Positions 35,391-44,789 of a stretch of DNA of 64,000 nt are shown in pieces. The translations under genes and the position numbers were made by a program. How positions within the stretch are numbered: the first letter of the stretch is position 1; each line of letters starts with the position of its first letter. Origin of the DNA: Fuerstiella sp041398845 (lineage in GTDB: Bacteria; Planctomycetota; Planctomycetia; Planctomycetales; Planctomycetaceae); NCBI GenBank assembly GCA_041398845.1, contig JAWKTZ010000008.1, positions 124,001-188,000 of the forward strand. The letters are read 5' to 3'. The notes under the pieces are model-generated. The model saw nothing but the letters and a program-made list of their open reading frames with translations. It was not told where the DNA came from and ran no database searches.

Positions 35391-37718
35391 TTACGGTTTC
35401 GTGACCGCTTCATCCAGATTCAGAACGACGGTCGCAACCACTGTCCATGCCGCAGCTTCCAGGATTTCGCCGGTTTCGGCCTCAGGCGTCACGGACTGAT
35501 TGGCTGCCTTCAGCAGTTCCGCAGCCGCTGCCGGATCGGCAGCAAATGAGGCATATGTTTCGTCAAACAACAGTCTCAACCGCTGCACCTCCGGGGCCGT
35601 CGCCTGGCGAATCAGCACGCGACGAAACATCTGCCGGGCTCGGTCTTCGGAAGTCAGCGACGTTCCCCGAACCGCAGCCGCCAGTGCTCCGGCCGCTTCC
35701 ACATACACCGGATCGTTCATCGCAATCAATGCCTGCAACGGTGTGTTTGTGCGAACCCGACGAATCTGGCAGACCTCGCGACTGGTCGCATCAAACGTCA
35801 TCAGCGAAGGGTACGGACTGGTTCGACGCAGGAACGTGTACAAGGCGCGTCGGTAACGGTCTTCACCAACCGAAGTTTCCCATTTCAGCTTGCTGTACGT
35901 GGTTCGCCAAAATCCGTCCGGTTGAGGCGGCATGACGGATGGTCCGCCGATTCTGTCCGACAACAGCCCTGCGGCCATCAACGCCTGATCGCGCACCGTT
36001 TCGGCCGAAAGTCGGAACCGAGGACCACGACTCAGCCAGCGATTGTCAGCATCCTGCTGCAGAGCCGTCGGAGTGACGACGGCACTTTGCCGGTACGTTG
36101 CCGACAGCACCAAAGACCGACACAACTGCTTGAACGACCAGTTGTGTGTGTCACGAAACTCCACAGCCAGCCAGTCCAGCAACTCAGGATGGGTTGGTGT
36201 CTGGCCCTGCGTCCCGAAGTCTTCTTCCGTTTCCACCAGCCCCCGGCCGAACAGCCGAGCCCACACCCGATTCACGGCAACTCGGCCAGTCAGCGGATTG
36301 CTGTCGTCCATCAGCCAGCGAGCTACATCCAGGCGATTCACCGACGACAGTTCGGCGGCGGTCGAAAATGCCTCCGGGAACCCCGGAGCCACCTCGGCAC
36401 CAGGTTCCAGAAAGTTGCCGCGCACATGAACATGAGTCCGACGCCGTCGGTCCGCAGGCAGCTCGCTCATGACAGGCGTGCTGACGACTTCCTTCTGCAA
36501 AGCCGCCAGATGCTCTTCAGCCGCCTTGATGTTGCGGGCAACAGCGTCTGAACTGTCTGAGGAAGATTGCGCCTTCAGCGCCGCCAGTCGCTCTGCCGCC
36601 TCATCAATCCGGCGCTGTTGTTCGAACGTCGGCGTTGGCACGCGCGGACTGTCGTCGTTTCGGTCAGCATCCTGAGTCTGATTGAAGAAGCTCAGAAACG
36701 AATAGTACTCCTGCTGAGTGATCGGGTCGTATTTGTGCGAATGGCACTTGGCACAGCCCATCGTCAGCCCCATCCAGACCTGCATAGTGGTGTCGACACG
36801 ATCCTTCACCGCAGCAATCCGAAACTCCTCGTTGTCCGTTCCCCCTTCATCATTGGTCATGGTGTTGCGATGAAAGGCAGTCGCCAGCAACTGGTCGCTG
36901 GTCGCATTCAACAGCAGATCTCCGGCGATCTGTTCGATCGTAAACTGATCATATGGCAGGTCGCGGTTGAACGCATCAATCACCCAGTCGCGATATCGCC
37001 AGATATCGCGCGGCAGGTCCTTTTCATAGCCCTTGGTGTCGGCATAGCGAGCCAGATCCAGCCACATTGCGGCCCAGTGTTCTCCGAATCGCGGCGACGC
37101 CAGCAGATCATCGACAATGGCGACATAAGCCGCGTCCGAAGGATCAGCCGCAAACTGATCTGCCGCGCCAGGCTCAGGTGGCAGTCCGGTCAGATCCAGA
37201 GCAACTCGCCGAATCAACGTGTAAGGATCTGCCTGCGCGGAAGGTGTCAGATGCTGCTGCATCAGCTTCCGGTAGACAAAACGATCGACGTCGGTGCGGC
37301 ACCAGTCGTTCGAATCGGCGGTCGGAACGTCCGGTCGCACCGGCGGCAGGAACGACCAGTGACTTTCATAGGTCGCTCCGGCAGCAATCCAGCGACTTAA
37401 CACCGCGATCTGTTCGTCCGACAGCGTGTGCCCGGAATCCGGTGGAGGCATTTGCTGCTCCGGATCACTGCTGGTGATTCGTTTCACCAGGTCACTGCCG
37501 TCCGGATCTCCCGGCACAATCGCATTCGAATCGGCCGAAGCCCCCGGCGGAACATCCAGCCGCAGATTGGCTTCCCGAGATGCTTCATCGGCTCCATGAC
37601 ACACAAAACAGTTCTTCGCCAGTATCGGACGGATCTCAGACGAATAACGAGGACCGTCCTGAGCGACGGCATGCACCGCAAACAACAACATCCAGCACTT
37701 GATGAACGCGAGTCGCAT
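35391..37718 (-). CDS. PSD1 and planctomycete cytochrome C domain protein (DUF1549/DUF1553)
   Basis: 775 residues with a short signal peptide (ending near 'HAVAQ'). A planctomycete cytochrome c domain begins at about 30 with a haem motif CFVCH in 'KNCFVCHGADE'. DUF1549 follows (about 140-350, 'FVYRKLMQQ', 'WLDLARYADTKGYEKD', 'MGCAKCHSHKYDPI' with a second CxxCH) and DUF1553 (about 470-760, 'NRVWARLFGRGLVETEEDFGTQG', 'SATYRQSA'). This family is specific to Planctomycetes and relatives; its enzymatic role is unknown. Haem count is two or more. Monocistronic. Confidence 0.93.
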   Translation of the reverse strand: MRLAFIKCWMLLFAVHAVAQDGPRYSSEIRPILAKNCFVCHGADEASREANLRLDVPPGASADSNAIVPGDPDGSDLVKRITSSDPEQQMPPPDSGHTLSDEQIAVLSRWIAAGATYESHWSFLPPVRPDVPTADSNDWCRTDVDRFVYRKLMQQHLTPSAQADPYTLIRRVALDLTGLPPEPGAADQFAADPSDAAYVAIVDDLLASPRFGEHWAAMWLDLARYADTKGYEKDLPRDIWRYRDWVIDAFNRDLPYDQFTIEQIAGDLLLNATSDQLLATAFHRNTMTNDEGGTDNEEFRIAAVKDRVDTTMQVWMGLTMGCAKCHSHKYDPITQQEYYSFLSFFNQTQDADRNDDSPRVPTPTFEQQRRIDEAAERLAALKAQSSSDSSDAVARNIKAAEEHLAALQKEVVSTPVMSELPADRRRRTHVHVRGNFLEPGAEVAPGFPEAFSTAAELSSVNRLDVARWLMDDSNPLTGRVAVNRVWARLFGRGLVETEEDFGTQGQTPTHPELLDWLAVEFRDTHNWSFKQLCRSLVLSATYRQSAVVTPTALQQDADNRWLSRGPRFRLSAETVRDQALMAAGLLSDRIGGPSVMPPQPDGFWRTTYSKLKWETSVGEDRYRRALYTFLRRTSPYPSLMTFDATSREVCQIRRVRTNTPLQALIAMNDPVYVEAAGALAAAVRGTSLTSEDRARQMFRRVLIRQATAPEVQRLRLLFDETYASFAADPAAAAELLKAANQSVTPEAETGEILEAAAWTVVATVVLNLDEAVTKP

Positions 37719-37781
37719 ACAGACCTTTTCCGGAATCGTTGAAAACCAGAAATCAGAACACCCCTCAAAACCTCGTTGACA

Positions 37782-38300
37782 CTATCCAGCCGCCGCAGCA
37801 AAAGCCGCGTCGTAGTTGGGGTGTTCGGCGATTTCAGAAACATATTCAACGTGCTTCAGTGTTCCGTCCCCACCGACCACAAAGATCGCTCGAGCAAGGC
37901 AACGATCCAGTGGTCCGCCCTTGATCAGAACGCCGTAGTCTTCTCCGAATTTTGTACACCGATGAGCACTCAGAGTGGCCACGTTCTCAATTCCCTCAGC
38001 CCCGCACCAGCGTTTCTGTCCAAACGGCAGGTCCATGCTGACAACCAGAACTTCGGTGTTTTCCAGACCCGCAGCCTTTTCATTAAAGCGCCGAGTTTCC
38101 TCATGACAGACGGCGGTGTCCAGTGAAGGCACAGTCGCAATGATGCGAGTCCTGCCGGCGCTGTCCGCCAGAGTCACTTCCCCCAACGCATTGCTCTGCA
38201 ATGAAAACTCCGGAGCAGCCGCTCCGGCCACCAATGCCTTGCCAGCCAGGTCAACCGGGTTTCCTTTGAGTGTTACAGCACCACTGCGAACGTCGGACAT
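37782..38300 (-). CDS. tpx: Thiol peroxidase
   Basis: 172 residues, the normal length for Tpx. The peroxidatic Cys65 is in 'PSLDTAVCHEETRRFN' and the resolving Cys99 in 'KRWCGAEG', the characteristic Tpx spacing. It reduces hydrogen and alkyl peroxides with thioredoxin. No signal peptide. The 3' end lies 63 bp from the preceding gene on the same strand. Confidence 0.95.
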   Translation of the reverse strand: MSDVRSGAVTLKGNPVDLAGKALVAGAAAPEFSLQSNALGEVTLADSAGRTRIIATVPSLDTAVCHEETRRFNEKAAGLENTEVLVVSMDLPFGQKRWCGAEGIENVATLSAHRCTKFGEDYGVLIKGGPLDRCLARAIFVVGGDGTLKHVEYVSEIAEHPNYDAAFAAAAG

Positions 38301-38551
38301 AAATCTTCTCCGTGAGTTGGAAGGAATGAGAATGTTTCAGCGCCGGGTAGTATGTCGTTTCCAATGCCTGTTGCAACCGGGACGTTCCATCAGACGGCAG
38401 AGCTCCGGGCTGTCATGAATTCCCGAGCGTCGTCGACTCGTTGCAGTATGCCAATCCAGCCCCGAAGTCAGCTTGCCTGCCTGAAGTTTCTGAGTTACCC
38501 TGTCGGTTGTACCATTTCGTTCATTTTCTGAGTTTCCGAAGGTCAGGATCG

Positions 38552-38698
38552 ATGACGGGCTACACAGTACACACCGGGGCAAGCAAGAAATTTGTCAGCG
38601 GCTGGGACCGTATTTTCTCAGCCGACGCCAATAAGAAAAAAACATCCGACAAAAAGAAAAAGTCGACCAAAGCATCCGGAAAAAAGAACGACAAATAG
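38552..38698 (+). CDS. Small basic hypothetical protein (48 aa)
   Basis: A 48-residue protein begins at ATG 38552 (TGYTVHTGASKKFVSGWDRIF), with AAGGTCAGGA upstream. The first half is conserved in many planctomycetes by pattern ('YTVHTG..K.F..GWD.IF'); the second half is a Lys-rich tail ending NDK. Function unknown. A hairpin GGCAGT/ACTGCC follows the stop directly (38699-38716). Confidence 0.6.
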   Translation: MTGYTVHTGASKKFVSGWDRIFSADANKKKTSDKKKKSTKASGKKNDK

Positions 38699-39214
38699 GC
38701 AGTAAAAAAACTGCCACGCCAAGGTCCGCCGTTCCCTGTGTTCCGCAACTCATCGGTGCCGCGACTGCCTGTGTGCCAGTCACTATGCAGTCTCACATCA
38801 GCTCCAGTTCTTGGCGATCGACGGGCAAGACCATCCCGGCCAGCTCAATTTCAGCCTCGTCCATTCTCGTGGCAGAACAGTTGCTCCCATTACCAGACTG
38901 TCGACATTGATGCGTCAATCAGCATGAGTGGATGGATTGCCCTAAAATGTGTCATCGCTGACTGTGATAGAGTTCGCCAGGCTGTTACAGAGCAGATTTG
39001 TGACCTTTTGGACGCACTTAAGAGCGGATTTGGAGTGTGCCTGGGGCTTTGTGGCGTCTTTGAATTATTCAAAAACTGAAGAACTCTGGTTCAAGAAACG
39101 CCCGGTTCGCTTTACATCAGTGAATTACTGGTCATCCTTATGCTATGGATGGACTTCCGGATGACTATGCAATGGAGTGCGCATACTCAAACATCTAATA
39201 AAAACAGATTGATC
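38699..39214. other. Intergenic stretch (516 bp), no gene assigned
   Basis: No ORF with plausible conservation was seen. A short hairpin GGCAGT-N6-ACTGCC lies at 38699-38716. The last 150 bp are A+T-richer and probably hold the promoter of the 110-residue protein beginning at 39215. A small RNA cannot be excluded by eye. Confidence 0.35.
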
Positions 39215-39547
39215 ATGGCCAAGAAGAAAGTAGTCAGGAAACCGGACGTCAACAAATCTCAACTTATCAAGGAAGCTTTGGCGAAGAATCCCAACGCCAG
39301 CCCTGTTGAGATTGCTGACAGTCTGAAAGAGCATGGAATCACTCCACAGTATGTCAGCACCACGAAGTTCAATATGAAGAAGCGGGGCGGAATCACACCC
39401 GGCCGTCGCGTGGGAAAAACATCCTTCCGGAAGTCAGAGCCGACATTTACTTTGTCGGAACTCGTCAAGGCCAGCAAGCTGGCTGAAGAGCTAGGTGGCG
39501 TGCAGAAGGCTCAGGAACTCTTCGGCGCTCTCAGCAAACTGAACTAA
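39215..39547 (+). CDS. Conserved hypothetical small basic protein (110 aa)
   Basis: Starts at ATG 39215 (MAKKKVVRKPDVNKSQLIKE). An N-terminal basic segment leads into a probable winged-helix or HTH-like part: 'LIKEALAKNPNASPVEIADSLKE'-type residues (16-38) and 'ITPQYVSTTKFNMKKRGG'. The C-terminus has 'LSELVKASKLAEELGGVQKA'. No family is named with confidence; it could be a nucleoid or DNA-binding protein. Convergent with clpC across 370 bp. Confidence 0.7.
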   Translation: MAKKKVVRKPDVNKSQLIKEALAKNPNASPVEIADSLKEHGITPQYVSTTKFNMKKRGGITPGRRVGKTSFRKSEPTFTLSELVKASKLAEELGGVQKAQELFGALSKLN

Positions 39548-39859
39548 TGCCGTTGGAACGGCCCGAGGGTGATTGCCGGGGTGTTGAAAGTCCGGTATCA
39601 GCCCAGGGCAACGCTCTGGGGTTCGTGAATTCAGACATCACGAAAGCCCTGCAGGACGTAACACTCAACGTTGACGGAGTTTGTATCGCCCTTATCAGGG
39701 CTGCAGAACGGAACTTGGATTTCCTGGGGCGTTGTCCCAGGCTATGCTGCTGCGCCCCTTCAGGGCGAATTGCAGAGAACAAATCGGTGATCAATGATCT
39801 CCGAAAAGACGGCAGCCAAATCCAAATCTTTGACACCCAGGGTGATGCCGGAAAACGAA
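39548..39859. repeat. Palindromic element PAL-E region between convergent genes
   Basis: The arms AGCCCAGGGCAACGCTCTGG (39600-39619) and CCTGGGGCGTTGTCCCAGGCT (39723-39743, here split as 20 plus 1) are imperfect inverted repeats. Two small hairpins, GCCCTTATCAGGGC and GCCCCTTCAGGGCG, sit between and after them. This pattern is unlike PAL-A to PAL-D. No gene is seen in the stretch. Confidence 0.55.
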
Positions 39860-39888
39860 ACAGAGCCACCCGACAAAGGTGGCTCTGT
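39860..39888 (-). terminator. Probable intrinsic terminator of clpC
   Basis: An 11-bp perfect stem, ACAGAGCCACC/GGTGGCTCTGT, with a 7-nt loop lies 31 bp beyond the clpC stop (minus strand); reading onward gives TTTCGTTTTCC. It may also stop the convergent gene. Confidence 0.75.
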
Positions 39889-39919
39889 TGACTGCCGCAC
39901 TATTCCAGTGCATGACCGG

Positions 39920-42478
39920 TTACTTTTTCGTGACCTCATCAGCTCCGACGGCCACGGGTTCGCCCTGGGATTCGGGTTCGGCACCTTCTTCGTAGCTGCT
40001 GTCGAACTTCAACTGCTTCTGATCGCCGACTTCGGTCAGTTCGACTCGAATGACGTTCTTGCCTTCGAACGTGCCTTTCAGCAGTTCTTCAGACAACGGA
40101 TCTTCGATGAAGCGTTCGACGCTGCGTCGCAGTGGACGAGCACCATAATCCAGGCCGTCTTCCGCTTCGCCTTTGTCGATGATATAGCCGCGGGCATCGT
40201 CGGAAAGAATCATTTTCAGACCCTTTTCCTTCAGTCGGTCGTAAACCTTCTTCAGTTCAATATCGACAATCTGCATCAGTTCTTTGCGAGCCAGCTTGTG
40301 GAAGACCACGACTTCGTCAAGACGTCCGAGAAACTCAGGCTTGAACTGTTTCTGCAGTTCGTGCATCAGGTGAGTCTTCATTTCGTCATACGAACGTGAA
40401 TCGTCTTTGTCTCGCAGCGTGTGCAGCCCCATACTTCCGCCGTGTGACATTTTGTTGGCACCGGCATTGGTTGTCATGATCAGCACCACGTTCTTGAAGT
40501 CCACGGTACGACCAAAGCTGTCGGTCAGGTGGCCTTCTTCCATGATCTGCAGCAGCATATTGAAAACGTCGGGGTGAGCTTTCTCAATTTCGTCCAGCAA
40601 CACCACGGCATACGGTCGACGGCGAATCTTCTCTGTCAACTGACCGCCTTCTTCATAGCCCACATAGCCTGGAGGAGCACCCACCAGACGACTGACGTTG
40701 TGCTTTTCCATATATTCGGACATGTCAAGCTGAATCAGCGAATCGTCTTCGCCAAACATGAATTCGGCCAGAGTCTTGGCCAGCAGTGTCTTGCCGACGC
40801 CGGTGGGACCGGAGAACAGAAAGACACCGGTGGGACGTTTGGGATCTTTCAGACCGCTGCGACTTCGGCGAACGGCTTTGCAGATCTGAGTAATCGCTTC
40901 TTCCTGACTGATGACTCGCTTGTGCAGTTCCTCTTCCATCTGTAGCAGTCGGACCGTGTCTTCGCTGGACAGCCTTGTCAGCGGAATACCGGTGATCTTG
41001 GCGACGACTTCCGCCACCACTTCGGCGTCGACAACGCCATCGGTCTGCTTCGATTTTTCACGCCACTCATCTGTCAGTTGATCTTTCTTCTTCCGGAGCT
41101 TGTCTGCCTGGTCGCGAAGTGAGGCGGCTTTTTCAAACTGCTGTTCAGCAACGGCATCTTCCTTGGCCTGATTCAACCGCTGGATTTCGTCTTCGATTTC
41201 CTTCAGGTCCGGCGGCCGCACCATGGATTTCAGCCGCACGCGCGCTCCGGATTCGTCAATCACATCAATGGCCTTGTCGGGCAGGCACCGCGCAGAAATG
41301 TATCGATTCGACATTTCGACAGCCGTTTCCAGAGCATCGTCGGTGATCTGGACACGGTGATGCTCTTCGTAACGTTCCCGCAATCCTTTGAGGATTTCGA
41401 CGGCCTGAGCAGGCGACGGAGGATTCACCACCACCGTCTGGAAACGCCGTTCCAGTGCACTGTCTTTTTCGATGTACTTCCGGTATTCATCCAGAGTCGT
41501 GGCGCCAATCACCTGCAACTCTCCGCGGCTTAACGCCGGCTTCAGGACGTTGGATGCATCGATCGCACCTTCGGCACCACCGGCACCGACCAGAGTGTGC
41601 AGTTCGTCGATAAACAGGATGGTGTTTTTGGCGCGACGAACTTCGTTCATCACGGCCTTGATGCGTTCTTCAAACTGACCTCGATATTTTGTACCGGCGA
41701 CCATCATGGCCAGGTCCAGCACGATAATGCGACGTTCCGCCAGCAGGTCCGGGACAAGGTTGTCCACGACCATCTGCGCGAACCCTTCCACGATCGCGGT
41801 CTTGCCGACGCCTGCTTCTCCAAGAAGAACGGGGTTGTTTTTCTGACGACGGCACAGAATCTGAATCACGCGTTCAATTTCTGCTTCGCGTCCGATGACC
41901 GGGTCAAGTTTCTTTTGTCGAGCCAGTTCGGTGAGGTCTCGACCGAAGCTGTCCAGCGCGGGTGTCTTGCTGCGTGATCCGCTGCGTTGTGAGCCTCCTT
42001 CGCTGCGTTCGCTGGCACCGCTGCCTTCGGCAGATTCCAGACCGTGACCGAGCAGATTCAGAACTTCGTCACGGACATCGTCCAGCTTCATATTCAGGTT
42101 CATCAGCACCTGAGCAGCCACACCTTCCTGTTCGCGCAACAGGCCCAGCAGCAGATGTTCCGTGCCAACGTAATTGTGATTCAGATTACGAGCTTCCTCC
42201 ATCGCGTACTCAATCACCTTCTTGGCGCGAGGTGTCTGAGGCAGCTTGCCCATGGTGACCATGTCCGGGCCGGTCTGCACGATCTTTTCAACTTCAATGC
42301 GGATCTTTCGCAGATCGACATCCAGGTTTTTCAGAACGTTGGCGGCGACACCGGAACCTTCTTTGACAAGGCCCAGCAGAATATGCTCTGTGCCAATGTA
42401 CTCGTGGTTGAACCGCTGAGCTTCCTGATTGGCAAGCTGCATCACTTTGCGAGCTCGATCGGTAAAGCGTTCGTACAT
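39920..42478 (-). CDS. clpC: ATP-dependent Clp protease ATP-binding subunit
   Basis: 852 residues from ATG 42478, preceded by AAGGGAAAG; an extension to 42553 is not conserved. Two ClpN repeats (1-145, 'HEYIGTEHILLGLV', 'HNYVGTEHLLLGLL'), first AAA+ with 'GEAGVGKTAIVEG', a coiled UVR region (about 440-480), and second AAA+ with 'GPTGVGKTLLAKTLAEFMF' are present. The hexamer unfolds substrates for ClpP and acts with adaptors. The terminal segment is acidic and lacks features of other ClpC tails. The gene is divergent from the ThiE fusion, with a 443-bp space; a CIRCE-like operator is not seen. Confidence 0.95.
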   Translation of the reverse strand: MYERFTDRARKVMQLANQEAQRFNHEYIGTEHILLGLVKEGSGVAANVLKNLDVDLRKIRIEVEKIVQTGPDMVTMGKLPQTPRAKKVIEYAMEEARNLNHNYVGTEHLLLGLLREQEGVAAQVLMNLNMKLDDVRDEVLNLLGHGLESAEGSGASERSEGGSQRSGSRSKTPALDSFGRDLTELARQKKLDPVIGREAEIERVIQILCRRQKNNPVLLGEAGVGKTAIVEGFAQMVVDNLVPDLLAERRIIVLDLAMMVAGTKYRGQFEERIKAVMNEVRRAKNTILFIDELHTLVGAGGAEGAIDASNVLKPALSRGELQVIGATTLDEYRKYIEKDSALERRFQTVVVNPPSPAQAVEILKGLRERYEEHHRVQITDDALETAVEMSNRYISARCLPDKAIDVIDESGARVRLKSMVRPPDLKEIEDEIQRLNQAKEDAVAEQQFEKAASLRDQADKLRKKKDQLTDEWREKSKQTDGVVDAEVVAEVVAKITGIPLTRLSSEDTVRLLQMEEELHKRVISQEEAITQICKAVRRSRSGLKDPKRPTGVFLFSGPTGVGKTLLAKTLAEFMFGEDDSLIQLDMSEYMEKHNVSRLVGAPPGYVGYEEGGQLTEKIRRRPYAVVLLDEIEKAHPDVFNMLLQIMEEGHLTDSFGRTVDFKNVVLIMTTNAGANKMSHGGSMGLHTLRDKDDSRSYDEMKTHLMHELQKQFKPEFLGRLDEVVVFHKLARKELMQIVDIELKKVYDRLKEKGLKMILSDDARGYIIDKGEAEDGLDYGARPLRRSVERFIEDPLSEELLKGTFEGKNVIRVELTEVGDQKQLKFDSSYEEGAEPESQGEPVAVGADEVTKK

Positions 42479-42921
42479 TTGGTTTCTTTCCCTTGATGTG
42501 ACTTTTTGAAGACAGATGACGACGCCGGACGGCACAATCGTTTTCGCCGACATCCTGTCGACACTGTCTGGACTTTGACGTACTTCGGCGTTCGCAGATG
42601 TGACGACTCAGCAACGAATCCACCGTGGAAAACCGGACTGACCCGTCTGACATTCCCAACTTTTTCGGCCGCGTCGCAACCTGTCTGTGCTCACGCCACT
42701 TTGACAGGGGCGGTTGCAACACAGTCTCTCTGCGAAAACCATGCCGGATTGTAGGTGCGCCCCGAATCGGCGACAAGACAGCACTTCCCGGCAGGCTTCA
42801 CGAATTATGTTGACGGCGAGCAAAAGAAGTCGTTCTGCGTCAGAAAAGTGGGGCATTTCGGTTCTCTCTGGTTGAGTTTGTGAGAAAATATTAACCGGAC
42901 AGCACGGATGATGGGGACCCA
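42479..42921. other. Divergent promoter region of clpC and the ThiE fusion
   Basis: 443 bp without a credible gene. It must contain both promoters. No CIRCE, CtsR or other known operator is visible. Near the right end GTGAGAAAATATTAACCGG is A+T-rich and may be the -10 region of the thiE gene. Confidence 0.35.
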
Positions 42922-44748
42922 ATGTGCAAAGCACCTGTCAGGTCGTTGCGGCAACGGGAGCGGCAGCCCATCCTCTGCGTGCCGCATCAGGATCGCATTC
43001 AGGAATCGAAACGTTTGAAACCCTCATTCACAAGACCGCTGGCAACACCGTCCTACGATCGCATTCTGCGGCGTTTCGCGACATTTATGGTAGGACAGGA
43101 AGCGGCCGATGTCGGACATCTGGTGCTGGCTCTGCTGACCGAAGAATCGCTCGGCAGCAAGTGTCTGAACGACCTGGGCATTACCGTCGCTGGGATTGCT
43201 GATGGATGTTTTGGTCAGCAGGCCGCCGATACGGCCATGGTGGTCATCGCAGAATCGCTGGATGTTCCGACTGCCGTTCTGCCGTTTTCGGGCAAATCGG
43301 AAAGTCTGAGCGTGGATGACGTCCCATGGCTGCAGAGCCTGCAGGAACGAGCGGCTCTTGTTGCCCGGCAAAGTGAATCCGGAAGCGAACTGTCCAGTAC
43401 TCACCTGCTGCAGGCGATGGTTGAGCTGCCCGGCCCGGCTCAGCGACACCTTGAGCGCGCTGGCGTCACTCGGGAGGCGGTTCTGGAAGAATTATTCGGA
43501 CATCAGAGCATCGCGGACGAAGTTCGATTGCCGGTGGATTTTGAGTTGAACGTTGACGTCGGTGACTCAGGTGAGGCGGGCGACTCCAGAGCCGCTGACA
43601 TCCGGACGCCGTCAGACTTGTTGACGGAACGACTTCCGGCCGTCATGGATGCCAACCTGAATCGAGCTCGGGAAGGACTTCGCGTTCTGGAAGATGCCGC
43701 AAGGTTCATCGCACGCGACCACGAGTCCACTCGAGGTCTGAAGCAGTTGCGACATGATCTGGTCGCTGCCGAACAGCGGTTTCGCAAACAGTGTCCTCAG
43801 ACGCTGACAGCTCGTGACACAGAGGCCGATGTCGGAACGTCGCTGACCACTCATGCCGAAATGCAGCGTGAACGTTTCACCGATCTGATTGCGGCGAATG
43901 CACGACGCACTCAGGAAGCGTTGCGCAGCCTTGAAGAGTTCGGCAAATCGATCAGCGGATGGTTCGCGGCGGAAATGAAGCAACTGCGATATCGCAGCTA
44001 TGTCCTTGAACAGCAACTGGCTCGCACGACAGAGCTGATGCAGAGTGGTGACACACAGCATTCCGAGCAGCGACACCTCCGAGTCTCTCGACTGCACGCA
44101 GCACGAGTGTATGTGCTGATTTCGGAGCAGCAGTGCAGACTTCCCTGGCAACAGGTGGTTCAAGCCGCGCTGAAGGGGGGCGCGGATGTGATCCAACTGC
44201 GTGAGAAGCAGATGTCGGATGACGAACTGCTTCGTCGAAGTCTCTGGACGGCGGCGGCCTGTCGTGACGCCGGGGCACTGTTCATTCTGAACGATCGGCC
44301 CGATCTGGCACGGGCGGCCGGAGCGGATGGAGTCCACGTGGGTCAGGATGATGCGTCCATCGTGCAGTCGCGAGCTGCCCTGCATTCGAGCCAGCTTCTG
44401 GGCGTGTCAACTCATGGTCTCGACGACATTCAGCGGGCCTGTGCATCCGGAGCCGATTATCTGGGTGTCGGCCCGGTGTTCTCGTCCGTCACAAAGTGCT
44501 TTGAAGAATTTCCGGGGCTGGCGTTTGTGCAGCAGGCGAGTCGACACGCGGAATGCCCATGGTTCGCAATTGGCGGCATTGACCACGAGAATCTCAGTGA
44601 CGTGAGAGCCTGCGGGGCCACCCGCATCGCCGTGTCCCATGCGGTTATCGGAGCGGCGGATCCGGAACAGGCCGTTCGGGAACTGCGAAACCAACTGACA
44701 GAGACCGAAACCGAAGCTCCTCAGACTCTTCCGTTCGAACAACTCTGA
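42922..44748 (+). CDS. thiE: Three-part fusion: ClpN-like, ThiD2-like and thiamine-phosphate synthase
   Basis: 608 residues. Residues about 45-200 hold two ClpN-like repeats ('VGHLVLALLTEESLGSKCLN', 'SSTHLLQAMVE..PAQRHLERAGV'). Residues about 235-385 match the ThiD2/ThiE-N domain ('MDANLNRAREGLRVLEDAAR', 'LKQLRHDL'), shown elsewhere to be an HMP-phosphate kinase. Residues about 400-600 are ThiE: 'ADVIQLREKQMSDDELL', 'ILNDRPDLARAAGADGVHVG', 'GADYLGVGPVFSSVTK'. The N-terminal ClpN part is the unusual addition and lies divergently next to clpC. The first ~40 residues are non-conserved, so the start could be later. The ThiE part catalyses thiazole-pyrimidine coupling. Confidence 0.88.
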   Translation: MCKAPVRSLRQRERQPILCVPHQDRIQESKRLKPSFTRPLATPSYDRILRRFATFMVGQEAADVGHLVLALLTEESLGSKCLNDLGITVAGIADGCFGQQAADTAMVVIAESLDVPTAVLPFSGKSESLSVDDVPWLQSLQERAALVARQSESGSELSSTHLLQAMVELPGPAQRHLERAGVTREAVLEELFGHQSIADEVRLPVDFELNVDVGDSGEAGDSRAADIRTPSDLLTERLPAVMDANLNRAREGLRVLEDAARFIARDHESTRGLKQLRHDLVAAEQRFRKQCPQTLTARDTEADVGTSLTTHAEMQRERFTDLIAANARRTQEALRSLEEFGKSISGWFAAEMKQLRYRSYVLEQQLARTTELMQSGDTQHSEQRHLRVSRLHAARVYVLISEQQCRLPWQQVVQAALKGGADVIQLREKQMSDDELLRRSLWTAAACRDAGALFILNDRPDLARAAGADGVHVGQDDASIVQSRAALHSSQLLGVSTHGLDDIQRACASGADYLGVGPVFSSVTKCFEEFPGLAFVQQASRHAECPWFAIGGIDHENLSDVRACGATRIAVSHAVIGAADPEQAVRELRNQLTETETEAPQTLPFEQL

Positions 44749-44789
44749 ACCAACCTGACTCACTCTCAACTCCGAAGGCAGCCGCAACA

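Noticed and set aside
36567..37400. Plus-strand frame of 277 codons opposite the PSD1 cytochrome gene
   Set aside because: Antisense shadow of DUF1549, no ribosome binding site or domain.
38699..38716. Intrinsic terminator after the 48-residue protein
   Set aside because: The hairpin has only six base pairs, an A-run loop and no following T tract, so it was not called.
42479..42921. CIRCE or other heat-shock operator before clpC
   Set aside because: No TTAGCACTC-N9-GAGTGCTAA or CtsR-type heptad repeat seen.
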